From an uncultured Prevotellaceae bacterium (GTDB lineage Bacteria; Bacteroidota; Bacteroidia; Bacteroidales; Bacteroidaceae): a DNA stretch of 64,000 nucleotides. Each line of letters opens with the position of its first letter. Within the stretch, counting starts at the first letter, position 1. A program made the position numbers and the translations under genes. The stretch covers positions 1 through 64,000 of the forward strand of contig CACZGH010000008.1 in assembly GCA_902780635.1 (NCBI GenBank), given 5' to 3'. The notes under the pieces are model-generated. The model was not told the DNA's origin and did no database searches. It was given only the letters and a program-made list of their open reading frames with translations. This document shows positions 26,545-35,399 of this stretch, one piece after another.

Positions 26545-26629
26545 GAGTGTGGATAGGGTGTATAGACCTATTTTCAATCAAATTTCTATTATTTTACGTC
26601 AGTCATAGCAGATTTTCGAAAAGTTTATC

Positions 26630-26637
26630 TAAATTTG
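26630..26637 (+). promoter_or_regulatory. Possible -7 box before the glycosyltransferase gene
   Basis: TAAATTTG lies 20 nt before the ATG at 26658; no TTG is seen at -33. The 113-nt gap is the largest between genes in this run after the DUF4369 gene. Confidence 0.4.
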
Positions 26638-26657
26638 TCACTTCAACTCATCATCAT

Positions 26658-27410
26658 ATGAAACAGTCTGACAGCATCGTAATCATACCGACATACAACG
26701 AGAAGGAAAACATCGAGAAAATCATACGTGCCGTGTGCGCACTTGACAAAGTTTTCCATATCTTAGTGATCGACGACGGCAGCCCTGACGGCACGGCGCA
26801 AATCGTGAAGCAACTGATGCAGACAGAGTTGGCCGGACGGCTCTTCATTATAGAGCGGTCGGGCAAACAGGGGCTGGGAACGGCTTATATCACGGGGTTC
26901 AAATGGGCGCTGGAGAGAGACTACGAGTACATCTTCGAGATGGACGCCGACTTCAGCCACGACCCCGCAGATCTGCCACGCCTCTACGCTGCCTGCCACG
27001 ACGAGGGCTACGACCTGGCCATCGGCTCACGGTATGTCAGTGGTGTCAATGTGGTCAACTGGCCCATTGGCAGGGTGCTGATGAGTTATTTCGCTTCTAA
27101 ATACGTCAGAATCGTCACCGGTTTCTCCATACACGACACCACGGCAGGATTTAAATGTTACAAGCGGCGTGTGCTCCAGACCATCGAACTCGACAAGATA
27201 CGTTTCAAGGGATATGGGTTCCAGATAGAGATGAAATTCACCGCCTATAAGATAGGTTTCCGCATCAAGGAGGTGCCGGTCATCTTCGTCAACAGGCGTG
27301 AGGGCACCAGCAAGATGAGTGGAGGTATCTTCGGGGAAGCTTTCTTTGGCGTGATGAGGCTCAGGTGGGACGGATGGTTCCGGAAATACCCACCCATGCC
27401 GGCTAATTGA
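26658..27410 (+). CDS. Polyprenol-phosphate mannosyltransferase-like GT2 glycosyltransferase
   Basis: From the ATG at 26658 the protein has 250 residues. It opens with 'IVIIPTYNEKENIEKII', the classic start of dolichol-phosphate-mannose synthases. 'ILVIDDGSPDGTA' near 38, 'GLGTAYITGFKWAL' near 72, the metal-binding 'FEMDADFSHDP' near 92 and 'DLAIGSRYVSGV' near 122 follow. 'TAGFKCYKRRVL' and 'MKFTAYKIGFRIKEVPVIF' complete the family set. No C-terminal membrane domain is present, so it is a soluble or peripheral form. It likely transfers a sugar from a nucleotide donor to a polyprenyl phosphate used in protein or polysaccharide glycosylation. It lies 4 nt before mfd. Confidence 0.92.
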   Translation: MKQSDSIVIIPTYNEKENIEKIIRAVCALDKVFHILVIDDGSPDGTAQIVKQLMQTELAGRLFIIERSGKQGLGTAYITGFKWALERDYEYIFEMDADFSHDPADLPRLYAACHDEGYDLAIGSRYVSGVNVVNWPIGRVLMSYFASKYVRIVTGFSIHDTTAGFKCYKRRVLQTIELDKIRFKGYGFQIEMKFTAYKIGFRIKEVPVIFVNRREGTSKMSGGIFGEAFFGVMRLRWDGWFRKYPPMPAN

Positions 27411-27414
27411 CTTT

Positions 27415-30400
27415 ATGAAAATACAAGATATACAGCATCTGTATAGTATGCTGCCACAGAGCAGGGCGCTCAAAAAGACCCTGGAGGATGCTTCTGTGAG
27501 AAGCGTTTTCCTGCAGGGACTATTGGGATCCGCCGCTTCTTTGTTTTTTGCTGGAATGGCAAAAAACACCAAGCAACACATCGTTTTTATCCTCAATGAC
27601 AATGAAGAGGCAGGCTATTTCTACCATGACCTCACACAGGTGATGGGCACAGACCATGTGCTCTTCTACCCCTCTTCGTTTAAAAGAGCGGTGAAGTATG
27701 GACAGAGAGACGCTGCCAATGACATCCTCCGCACGGAGGTGCTTACAAGGCTGTCGGCCGTCGCAGAAGCCCCTCAAGCTCACCCCGTCTATATCGTGAC
27801 TTGTCCCGACGCCCTCAGTCAGTTGGTCGTCTCACAGCGAAGTCTCGATGAACGAACCCTGTCTCTCAGGGTGGGGCAGACCATCGACGTGACGCAGATC
27901 TGCAAGACGCTCAGAGGCTTCGGCTTTGAGGAGCATGACTATGTGTATGAACCGGGACAGTATGCCTTGCGTGGTAGTATCCTCGATGTCTATTCCTATA
28001 GTTGTGAGTATCCCTACAGGGTTGACTTCTTCGGCGATGATATCGAGACCATCCGCACCTTCGAGGTGGAGACGCAGTTGTCGAAAGACAAGCGAGACGC
28101 GATAGACGTCGTGCCTGAGATGAAGACCGTGACCGACAAAGTGCCCTTCTCGGCGTTCTTGCCGCCCGACTGTCTCATCGCTGTCAAAGACTATCTCTTT
28201 GTGTGCGATATGATAGGTCATATCTACGACGAGGGTTTCTCGTCGCAGGTCTTGCAGGAGAGACTCGAAGGGGCCACCGAACAGGAACGAGAGGAAATCG
28301 TGCGTGAGATGCGGAGGGAGAGCCAGTTGGTCAGTCCCTCGCAGCTGAAAGAGGGACTTGCCCCCTTCAGGCGTATCGATTTCGGTGCCAAGCCTGTCGG
28401 CGTGCCACAGACGGTCATCAAATTTGACATCTCACCACAACCGCTCTTTCATAAGAATTTCCAACTGCTCGCACAGACCTTCGACGACTATCGCTCGAAA
28501 GGATTCCATCTCTATGTACTCTCCGACAGTGCCAAACAGGTACAGCGACTGCGTGACATCCTCACAGGAGAGGGTGCCGAAGAGAAGGGTGGCAGCCATG
28601 CCACTTTTGAGCCTGTCGACAAGACCTTGCATGAGGGATTCACAGACAATGAGCATGGACTCTGCTTCTTCACCGACCATCAGATTTTCGACCGCTTCCA
28701 TAAGTACAGCCTCAAGTCTGACGCCGCCAGGGCGGGAAAGATGGCGCTCACGATGAAGGAACTGCAGGAGATGGAACCTGGCGACTTCATCGTGCATGTC
28801 GACTTCGGCATCGGGAAGTTTGCAGGACTGGTACGGGTGGCCAATGGAGACAGCTATCAGGAGATGATACGCATCGTCTATCAAAGGGGCGACACCGTCG
28901 ACGTGTCTATACACTCTCTGTATAAAATATCGAAATACCGCAACGGTGACAGTACCGAACCGCCACGGCTGAGCACGCTCGGCACTGGTGCGTGGGAGCG
29001 GATGAAGGAGCGCACCAAGAAGCGCATCAAGGACATCGCCCGCGACCTCATACGACTTTATGCCAAACGCCGCCATGAGAAAGGCTTCGCCTTCAGCCCT
29101 GACAACTACATGCAGCACGAGCTGGAGGCCAGCTTCCTCTATGAGGACACCCCCGACCAACTCAAAGCCACCAACGAGGTGAAGGCAGATATGGAGAGCT
29201 CTAGACCCATGGACCGACTCGTCTGTGGTGACGTGGGATTCGGCAAGACCGAGGTGGCCGTCAGGGCGGCTTTCAAGGCGGTGTGCGACTCTAAGCAGGT
29301 GGCGGTGCTCGTGCCCACCACGGTGCTCGCGTTTCAGCACTACCAGACCTTCAAGGAGCGACTGCGAGACCTGCCTGCCAACGTGGAGTATCTCTCCAGG
29401 GCACGCACAGCCAAGCAGACCAAGGAGATACTGGAGAAACTGAAGACCGGTAGGGTAGACATCCTCATCGGGACTCACAAAATACTGGGAAAGACAGTCG
29501 TATGGAAAGACCTCGGTCTGCTCATCATCGACGAGGAACAGAAATTCGGTGTCTCTACCAAGGAGAAACTGCGCAAGATGAAAACCAATGTCGACACGCT
29601 CACCATGTCGGCCACTCCGATACCGCGTACCCTGCAGTTCTCATTGATGGGGGCACGTGACATGAGCATCATACGCACCCCACCGCCCAACAGATATCCT
29701 GTCTATACGGAACTGGGCTCTTACAACCATGAACTCATCGCTGAGGCCATCAACTTTGAGATGAGCCGAAACGGACAGGTGTACTTCGTCAATAGCCGCA
29801 TTTCCAACCTGCCCGAGATCGCCAATATGATTCATAAATATGTGCCCGATGCCCGGGTGGCGGTAGGACATGGACAGATGCCGCCAGACGAACTGGAGAA
29901 AATCATCATGGGATTCATCAACCATGACTATGACGTGCTCCTCTCCACCACCATCATAGAGAATGGCATCGACATCGCCAATGCCAATACCATCATCATC
30001 AACGACGCACACCGCTTCGGACTCTCTGACCTGCATCAGATACGCGGGCGTGTGGGACGCTCCAACAGAAAAGCGTTCTGCTACTTGCTCACACCGCCCA
30101 AGTCGCTGCTGCCCTTCGACGCACGTCGACGACTGGAAGCATTGGAGAATTTCTCAGAACTCGGCAGCGGATTCAACTTGGCCATGCAAGACCTCGACAT
30201 ACGAGGTGCCGGCAATTTGCTCGGTGCGGAGCAGAGTGGATTCATGGAGGACCTAGGCTACGAGACGTATCAGAAAATTCTCAGTCAGGCGGTCACCGAA
30301 CTCAAGAACGAGGAGTTTGGCGCATTGTACGAAGAGGAGATGGCACGTGGAAGGGAAGTCAGAGGGGATGAGTTTGTGGAGGACTGCTCTCTTGAGAGTG

Positions 30401-30837
30401 ATCTGCAGATGTATTTCCCCGACACGTACGTGCCGGGAAGCAGCGAACGTATGCTCTTATACCGCGAACTCGACAACATCAATACCGACCAGGATCTGGC
30501 AGCATACCGCAAACGTCTGGAGGACCGCTTCGGCAAAATACCTCATGAGGGCGAGGAACTCATGATGGTGGTGCCACTCAGAAGACTCGGACGCTCGATG
30601 GGCTGTGAGAAGATATTCCTCAAGAAGGGGGTGATGCAGATGCAGTTTGTGAGCAACCCCGACAGCCCGTTCTATCGTAGCAAAGCCTTTTCGGGTGTGT
30701 TTGAGTTTGTAGGCGCGCATCCAAGAAGATGCCAGTTTAAGGATATCGCGGGCAGACACATCCTCCAGATGTCGCAAGTGACGACAGTGGGTGAGGCGGT
30801 GGACATCCTCCGGCAAATGAAAGAAGCCAGGCCATGA
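27415..30837 (+). CDS. mfd: Transcription-repair coupling factor Mfd
   Basis: The protein has 1140 residues, normal for Mfd. It releases stalled RNA polymerase at DNA lesions and recruits UvrA. The N-terminal UvrB-like region covers 1-350. The RNA-polymerase-interacting (CarD-like) domain is near 445-520, starting 'LQEMEPGDFIVHVDFGIGKF'. The helicase part holds Walker A 'GDVGFGKTEVAVRAAF' near 605, Walker B 'LLIIDEEQKFGV' near 705, motif III 'TMSATPIPRTLQFSL' near 730 and motif VI 'HQIRGRVGRSNRKAFCYLL' near 880. The C-terminal TRCF domain ends the protein. Its stop overlaps the symporter start by 4 nt (ATGA). Confidence 0.97.
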   Translation: MKIQDIQHLYSMLPQSRALKKTLEDASVRSVFLQGLLGSAASLFFAGMAKNTKQHIVFILNDNEEAGYFYHDLTQVMGTDHVLFYPSSFKRAVKYGQRDAANDILRTEVLTRLSAVAEAPQAHPVYIVTCPDALSQLVVSQRSLDERTLSLRVGQTIDVTQICKTLRGFGFEEHDYVYEPGQYALRGSILDVYSYSCEYPYRVDFFGDDIETIRTFEVETQLSKDKRDAIDVVPEMKTVTDKVPFSAFLPPDCLIAVKDYLFVCDMIGHIYDEGFSSQVLQERLEGATEQEREEIVREMRRESQLVSPSQLKEGLAPFRRIDFGAKPVGVPQTVIKFDISPQPLFHKNFQLLAQTFDDYRSKGFHLYVLSDSAKQVQRLRDILTGEGAEEKGGSHATFEPVDKTLHEGFTDNEHGLCFFTDHQIFDRFHKYSLKSDAARAGKMALTMKELQEMEPGDFIVHVDFGIGKFAGLVRVANGDSYQEMIRIVYQRGDTVDVSIHSLYKISKYRNGDSTEPPRLSTLGTGAWERMKERTKKRIKDIARDLIRLYAKRRHEKGFAFSPDNYMQHELEASFLYEDTPDQLKATNEVKADMESSRPMDRLVCGDVGFGKTEVAVRAAFKAVCDSKQVAVLVPTTVLAFQHYQTFKERLRDLPANVEYLSRARTAKQTKEILEKLKTGRVDILIGTHKILGKTVVWKDLGLLIIDEEQKFGVSTKEKLRKMKTNVDTLTMSATPIPRTLQFSLMGARDMSIIRTPPPNRYPVYTELGSYNHELIAEAINFEMSRNGQVYFVNSRISNLPEIANMIHKYVPDARVAVGHGQMPPDELEKIIMGFINHDYDVLLSTTIIENGIDIANANTIIINDAHRFGLSDLHQIRGRVGRSNRKAFCYLLTPPKSLLPFDARRRLEALENFSELGSGFNLAMQDLDIRGAGNLLGAEQSGFMEDLGYETYQKILSQAVTELKNEEFGALYEEEMARGREVRGDEFVEDCSLESDLQMYFPDTYVPGSSERMLLYRELDNINTDQDLAAYRKRLEDRFGKIPHEGEELMMVVPLRRLGRSMGCEKIFLKKGVMQMQFVSNPDSPFYRSKAFSGVFEFVGAHPRRCQFKDIAGRHILQMSQVTTVGEAVDILRQMKEARP

Positions 30838-32261
30838 TCATCATATCTACCATCTTGTGCTATTTCCTGGCTTTGCTGCTCTTGAGCAGACTGACAGCCA
30901 GGAAGTCGGACAATGACACCTTCTTTAGGGGAAACCGACAGTCGCCATGGTATATGGTGGCCTTCGGCATGGTGGGAGCCTCCATCTCCGGGGTTACATT
31001 CGTCAGTGTCCCAGGCATGGTGACGGTGTCGGAGATGAATTATATGCAGACGTGCCTCGGATTCATCCTCGGATACTTCGCGGTGGCTTTTATTTTGCTG
31101 CCTGTATATTATAAGTACAACCTCACCACGATTTATTCTTATCTCAACCGCCGGCTTGGACAACGGTCGTACAAGACGGGGGCTTCGTTTTTCCTCCTCT
31201 CCAAGATGACCGGGGCCGCTGTCAGGTTTTACGTCGTGTGCATCATCCTGCAGCGCTTCGTGCTTGATGCCTATGGGGTGCCGTTTCCGCTCACGGTGGT
31301 GGTCATGGTGGTGCTGATATGGCTCTACACACGGCGGGGAGGCATCAAGACGCTCGTGTGGACCGACACATTCCAGACCACTTGTATGTTTACGGCGCTC
31401 ATCCTCATCATCGTCAATGTGATGGGAGCGTTGCAGATGGGGGTAGGGGAGGCCGTCGAAGCCATCGCTGCCGACAGCCGAAGCCGTATCTTTGTCTTCG
31501 ATGACCCGATGTCGAGACAGTATTTCTGGAAGCAGTTTCTCAGCGGCATTTTTATCGTCATCGTCATGACAGGTCTTGATCAGGACATGATGCAGAAAAA
31601 TCTTACCTGCAAGTCGCTCCGGGAGGCACAGAAAGACATGTGTACTTACGGTGTCGCTTTCGTGCCGGCCAATCTGCTCTTCCTGTCACTCGGGGTCCTC
31701 TTGTGTATGCTCGCAGCCAAAAACGGCACGCCTCTGCCAGAGGCGGGCGACGAACTGCTGCCGATGTTTGCGGCGACGGGACAACTCGGAAACCTCGTCA
31801 CCGTGCTTTTCACCATCGGTATCGTGGCGGCGTCGTTCTCCAGCGCCGACTCTGCGCTCACGGCCCTTACCACCAGTTTCTGTGTCGACATTGTGCAGCG
31901 GCCTGATGACGAGCGGCTGCGTCGCAGGGTGCATGTCGCCATGGCCATTGTCTTTGTGCTCTTCATCCTGGCGTTCCGTCTCATCAACTCCACCAGCGTC
32001 ATCGATGCCATCTATGTGATGTGCTCTTATACCTATGGACCGCTGCTGGGACTTTTCATCTACAGTCTGCTCACAAAAAAAGGCACCAACGACCGTTGGG
32101 TGCCTTATATCGCAGTGGCGTCGCCACTCATTTGTTTCACCATCGAGACATTCACAAAGACCTATACTGACTACCGCTTCGGGTACGAACTTCTGATGCT
32201 CAATGGTTTCCTTACGTTTACAGGACTCTACCTGCTTCATCTAAGAAACAGACATCTATAA
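30834..32261 (+). CDS. Sodium:solute symporter family protein
   Basis: This 475-residue protein has about 13 membrane segments and the SSS-family pattern. The stretch 'FFRGNRQSPWYMVAFGMVGASISGVTFVSVPG' (residues 25-57) holds the first core helix and its unwound region. 'GYFAVAFILLPVYYKYNLTTIYSYLNRRLGQRSYKTGASFF' follows, and 'AASFSSADSALTALTTSFCVDI' near 335 matches the conserved eighth-helix sodium site. The substrate is unknown; family members carry sugars, sialic acid, amino acids or vitamins. It is the last gene of the co-directional run, and its start overlaps mfd. The stop is 18 nt from the end of the convergent trxB. Confidence 0.92.
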   Translation: MIIISTILCYFLALLLLSRLTARKSDNDTFFRGNRQSPWYMVAFGMVGASISGVTFVSVPGMVTVSEMNYMQTCLGFILGYFAVAFILLPVYYKYNLTTIYSYLNRRLGQRSYKTGASFFLLSKMTGAAVRFYVVCIILQRFVLDAYGVPFPLTVVVMVVLIWLYTRRGGIKTLVWTDTFQTTCMFTALILIIVNVMGALQMGVGEAVEAIAADSRSRIFVFDDPMSRQYFWKQFLSGIFIVIVMTGLDQDMMQKNLTCKSLREAQKDMCTYGVAFVPANLLFLSLGVLLCMLAAKNGTPLPEAGDELLPMFAATGQLGNLVTVLFTIGIVAASFSSADSALTALTTSFCVDIVQRPDDERLRRRVHVAMAIVFVLFILAFRLINSTSVIDAIYVMCSYTYGPLLGLFIYSLLTKKGTNDRWVPYIAVASPLICFTIETFTKTYTDYRFGYELLMLNGFLTFTGLYLLHLRNRHL

Positions 32262-32278
32262 AAACCATTCCCTTCATA

Positions 32279-33268
32279 CTACCTCCCCTCCTTTGGAGGG
32301 GTTGGGGGAGGTGCTTCGGAGGGGCTGGGGGAGGTTCTCAAATACCTATCGGCCTCAATGGCGGCCTTGCAACCGCTTGCGGCGGCTGTGATGGCCTGAC
32401 GGTAGACTGGGTCGGCCACATCGCCTGCAGCGAAGACGCCGGGCACTTTGGTGCATGGTGTGCCGTCGATGGTCTTGATATATCCTGTCTCGTCGGTGTC
32501 AAGCCACTCTTTGAAAATGTCGGAGTTGGGTTTGTGGCCGATGGCCAGGAAAAAGCCGTCGATGGGCAGGTCGTAACGTTCCTCGTCGGCCTCGCCTTTA
32601 CGTCTCACCACGTGGGCGCCTTCCACACCATTCTCGCCATACAACCCTAAGGTGTTGTGCTCGAAGAGAACCTCTATGTTGGCTGTGTCAAAGACACGTT
32701 GCTGCATGGCTTTCGAGGCACGGAGGAAAGGCTTGCGCACGATCATATACACTTTCTTGGCCAGGCCGGCTAAGTAGAGGGCTTCTTCGCAGGCGGTGTC
32801 GCCGCCGCCTACTACAGCCACGGTGCGGCGGCGGTAGAAGAAACCGTCGCAGGTGGCACAGGCTGAGACACCTTGTCCCATGTATTTCTTCTCATCGTCC
32901 AGACCTAAATATTTGGCCGAGGCGCCCGTAGCGATAATGACCGTGTCGGCGGCAATCTCCACGCCACGGTCGGTGGTCAGCACGTAGGGGGCTTGGCTGA
33001 GGTCGGCTTTCACAATCTCGCCGTCGCGGATGTCAGCACCCAGACGCTCTGCCTGCTGACGCAGGTCCATCATCATCTGATTGCCGTCCACACCATCGGG
33101 ATAACCGGGAAAGTTCTCCACCACGGTGGTCTGCGTGAGTTGTCCACCGGTGAGCATTCCGCAGTATTCCACGGGGGCTAGGTTGGCGCGTGAGGCATAA
33201 ATGGCGGCAGTATAACCTGCTGGACCACTGCCTATGATCAGACAGCGGACGTGTTCTCTTGGTTCCAT
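32279..33268 (-). CDS. trxB: Thioredoxin reductase with a repeat-derived C-terminal extension
   Basis: The protein has 329 residues. It uses NADPH and FAD to reduce thioredoxin. FAD-binding 'IIGSGPAGYTAAIYASR' starts near residue 10, 'GGQLTQTTVVENFPGY' follows, the redox-active 'CATCDG' is near 137, the NADPH-binding 'VVGGGDTACEEALYL' near 152 and the final FAD motif 'GVFAAGDVADPVYRQ' near 283. The usual end of the family is around 'GCKAAIEADRYL'. Here about 19 extra residues (311-329) rich in Pro, Ser and Glu follow, encoded by the G-rich 23-bp repeat at 32281-32337. The extension is probably harmless. It may share a transcript with the peroxidase gene 10 nt upstream. Confidence 0.95.
   Translation of the reverse strand: MEPREHVRCLIIGSGPAGYTAAIYASRANLAPVEYCGMLTGGQLTQTTVVENFPGYPDGVDGNQMMMDLRQQAERLGADIRDGEIVKADLSQAPYVLTTDRGVEIAADTVIIATGASAKYLGLDDEKKYMGQGVSACATCDGFFYRRRTVAVVGGGDTACEEALYLAGLAKKVYMIVRKPFLRASKAMQQRVFDTANIEVLFEHNTLGLYGENGVEGAHVVRRKGEADEERYDLPIDGFFLAIGHKPNSDIFKEWLDTDETGYIKTIDGTPCTKVPGVFAAGDVADPVYRQAITAAASGCKAAIEADRYLRTSPSPSEAPPPTPPKEGR
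32281..32337. repeat. G-rich 23-bp tandem repeat with hairpin (2 copies)
   Basis: The hairpin CCCCTCC/GGAGGGG starts the element, then two 23-bp units follow (32292-32314, 32315-32337), of the form TTYGGAGGGGYTGGGGGAGG. Three copies of the same unit occur at 39758-39826. Here the repeat encodes the C-terminus of trxB. Confidence 0.85.
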
Positions 33269-33278
33269 ATAGTGATGA

Positions 33279-33827
33279 TTACAGCAGTTCTTTAATCTTC
33301 TCTTCTATCGTTTCGATTTTCTCTGTAGGCTCAAAGCGGGCCACCACCATGCCTTTCTTGTTGATCAGGAATTTGGTGAAATTCCATTTGATGTCGGGGT
33401 TGTCTTTATAGTTGGGGTCCTTCTCTGTGAGCATACGGTCGAGTACGCCGGCTATCGGGTGCTCCATGTTCCAACCGGCAAAGCCTTTCTGCTCTTTCAA
33501 AAATTTAAATAAGGGGTCGGCGTCTTCACCGTTCACTTTCACTTTCTTGAAACGAGGAAACTCGGTGCCGTAGTTCAGCTTGCAAAAACTGTGGATGGAC
33601 TCGTCGGTACCAGGAGCCTGCTGGCCAAACTGGTTGCAGGGGAAGTCGAGAATCTCAAAACCTTCGGCGTGATGTTTTTCATAGAGTTTCTCCAATTCCT
33701 CATACTGAGGAGTGAATCCACACTTGGTGGCGGTGTTGACGATGAGCAAAACTTCATTGGCATACTCTTTCAGTGAGACATTGCCTCCTTTTCTGTCCTT
33801 GACAGAGAAATCGTAAACTGTTTTCAT
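33279..33827 (-). CDS. Glutathione peroxidase family protein (Cys type)
   Basis: The protein has 182 residues, slightly longer than the usual 160. It reduces peroxides, in bacteria generally with thioredoxin as electron donor. The peroxidatic motif 'NTATKCGFTPQYEELEKLYEK' is near residue 31 with TGT (cysteine, not selenocysteine) at the active site. The second signature 'DFPCNQFGQQAPG' is near 61 and the Trp motif 'KWNFTKFLI' near 148. No signal peptide is present. It lies just upstream of trxB on the same strand, 10 nt apart, which fits a thioredoxin-dependent peroxidase working with its reductase system. Confidence 0.94.
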   Translation of the reverse strand: MKTVYDFSVKDRKGGNVSLKEYANEVLLIVNTATKCGFTPQYEELEKLYEKHHAEGFEILDFPCNQFGQQAPGTDESIHSFCKLNYGTEFPRFKKVKVNGEDADPLFKFLKEQKGFAGWNMEHPIAGVLDRMLTEKDPNYKDNPDIKWNFTKFLINKKGMVVARFEPTEKIETIEEKIKELL

Positions 33828-33876
33828 CTTTTAATAAATGGTGTAAGATAAATGGTCAATAGCTTGAATTACAAAG

Positions 33877-33906
33877 CAAAGATACAAATTAATTTGGATA
33901 TTACAA
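33877..33906 (-). promoter_or_regulatory. Promoter of the peroxidase-trxB pair
   Basis: On the minus strand TTG (33906-33904) and TATCTTTG (33884-33877) are 19 nt apart; the ATG is 49 nt downstream. Confidence 0.65.
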
Positions 33907-33965
33907 CTAATTTCAGAAAAATCCTCTACACTTTAGGGTTTTCCCTCGCTATTTTGCGGTTTTTC

Positions 33966-33997
33966 CTTTGTCGGGTTTGAATATTTATAGTATTTTT
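33966..33997 (+). promoter_or_regulatory. Promoter of the lipoprotein gene at 34050
   Basis: TTTG at 33966-33969 and TATTTTTG at 33990-33997 are 20 nt apart. The ATG is 52 nt downstream. Confidence 0.72.
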
Positions 33998-34049
33998 GCA
34001 GTAGAAAAAATGCAAAAGTAGAATTAATAACCTATAAATATTTACGACA

Positions 34050-34682
34050 ATGAAAAAGTTAATGAATATCCTGACACTGGCTATGATGGCCTTCGTCATG
34101 ACATCGCTCACCAGCTGTGATGACGATGAATATATCGCAAGGACGCTCGAGGGCACTTGGAAAGGTGATATGTATGTGTCTACTTATTGGAACAACCAGT
34201 ACTACGACGCTGCCTATACCGAGATCTGCTTCCTCCGTGACCCCTATACCTATGCCTCTGGAGATGGCTACTGGGTGGACTACTACGACCGTGGCTACTG
34301 GGGTGGACGTGACTATATCGCCAACCACATCTACTGGACGGTAGATAATAGAAACATACGTATCGAGTTTATTGAGGAAGTGGATCCAAGATACAAGTAT
34401 CTCGATATCTATGACTACAGACTGGACAACGATTACTTCGTAGGTTCTATTTATGTAGGAAATCAAAGAAGGGACTTCAGCCTCTATCATGTGGCTTCGC
34501 CCAACTGGGGTAGGTATCAGTGGGGATACTACGATGACTATTATGACTATTACGACTACTACTATTCCAACAAGAGTGCTTTGACTTTCTCCGACGACGA
34601 GAATGCCATTGCTCCCAAGAAGGACGAGGATGTAGCTGCTCAGGCTCCCAAGCGTGTGTTCCGCGAGAGAAACGACAAATAG
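34050..34682 (+). CDS. Lipoprotein of unknown function, Tyr/Asp-rich
   Basis: The protein has 210 residues with a lipoprotein signal (lipobox 'LTSC', Cys near 25, followed by DDDE, which suggests surface exposure in Bacteroidota). Residues 33-160 have a lipocalin-like beta pattern ('LEGTWKGDMYVSTYW', 'IYWTVDNRNIRIEFI'). It is very rich in Tyr, Asp and Trp. A 'YYDDYYDYYDYYYS' run sits near 174-187, and the C-terminus is charged. No enzyme motif is visible. The next lipoprotein gene, 42 nt downstream, has the same 'G.W.G' opening after its linker, so the two may be a diverged pair. Function is unknown. Confidence 0.8.
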   Translation: MKKLMNILTLAMMAFVMTSLTSCDDDEYIARTLEGTWKGDMYVSTYWNNQYYDAAYTEICFLRDPYTYASGDGYWVDYYDRGYWGGRDYIANHIYWTVDNRNIRIEFIEEVDPRYKYLDIYDYRLDNDYFVGSIYVGNQRRDFSLYHVASPNWGRYQWGYYDDYYDYYDYYYSNKSALTFSDDENAIAPKKDEDVAAQAPKRVFRERNDK

Positions 34683-34724
34683 TCTGTCCTGAAAGAATGC
34701 GGCAGAGGGATTGAAAGGATCAAT

Positions 34725-35345
34725 ATGAGATATTCGCTCCAAATCATCATAATGGTTGCGCTGATGCTGGTCAATGCCGGCTGCAAGCGCGACCATTATT
34801 ATGATGTGCCTGATGAAGACCCTCCATCAGAGGAACCCTACAACCATGACCACGGCGACCCCAAAGATCCCAATGACCCAGATGACCCAGATGACCCGGA
34901 TGACCCGAATGACCCAGATGATCCCAATGATCCAGACTCTCCAGACAATCCGGATACCCCTGATACCCCATCTACCACAGATCTCATCACCATGGCCTCT
35001 GTGCTGACGGGCCAATGGCATGGCACGCTCTCGACGAAGTATTATGATGACAACGGCCAACTATGGCAAGGCGTGTATGACACCGACTTCCTGTTTGAGA
35101 GAAAAAGTGCCGATGCTTATGAAGGGCAGGGCTTGGAGACAGATTATGAAAAGGGAAAGATGGTCTATGCTTCTCCTTTCTCCTGGGCGATCGATGCAAA
35201 GACTGAAGACATCCACCTGCGTTATGACGATGGCAGGGTCATGACCATCTGCACCTTCCATCTCGACAATCATTCTTTCTATGGTACCATCAAAAGCAAC
35301 GATGGCAAAGAAACTGATGAGTTCAATCTTCAAAAAATAAATTGA
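34725..35345 (+). CDS. Lipoprotein with Asp-Pro repeat linker
   Basis: The protein has 206 residues with a lipoprotein signal (Cys near 19 in 'NAGC'). Residues 45-85 are a run of DPNDPDDPDD-type repeats ending in DTPDTP. This is an extended acidic spacer that should hold the C-terminal domain off the membrane. The C-terminal domain (about 95-206) has the same lipocalin-like start as the preceding protein ('LTGQWHGTLSTKYYDDNGQLW') and ends in a short beta-rich part. No catalytic motif is seen. It probably shares the promoter at 33966. A five-copy hairpin array begins 54 nt after its stop. Function is unknown. Confidence 0.8.
   Translation: MRYSLQIIIMVALMLVNAGCKRDHYYDVPDEDPPSEEPYNHDHGDPKDPNDPDDPDDPDDPNDPDDPNDPDSPDNPDTPDTPSTTDLITMASVLTGQWHGTLSTKYYDDNGQLWQGVYDTDFLFERKSADAYEGQGLETDYEKGKMVYASPFSWAIDAKTEDIHLRYDDGRVMTICTFHLDNHSFYGTIKSNDGKETDEFNLQKIN
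34860..34974 (+). repeat. In-frame Asp-Pro codon repeat
   Basis: Repeats of GACCC(A/G/C)GATGACCC-type codons encode the acidic DP linker of the lipoprotein. Being a run of near-identical 9-nt units, it could change length by slippage without shifting frame. Confidence 0.75.
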
Positions 35346-35399
35346 AGATTGAACTCACCATTATATCCCCCCAAAAATCACCTCTTCTTATGTCTCGTT

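Noticed and set aside
28432..29478. 348-codon ORF antisense to mfd
   Set aside because: It lies wholly inside mfd on the other strand, has no recognisable domain, and is explained by codon bias; other long antisense frames (2438-3604, 15323-16063, 41995-42657) were rejected on the same grounds.
32281..32340. Functional Pro-rich domain at the end of trxB
   Set aside because: The tail is encoded by a dispersed DNA repeat and has no counterpart in the family.
33279..33827. Selenocysteine glutathione peroxidase
   Set aside because: The active-site codon is TGT (cysteine), not TGA.
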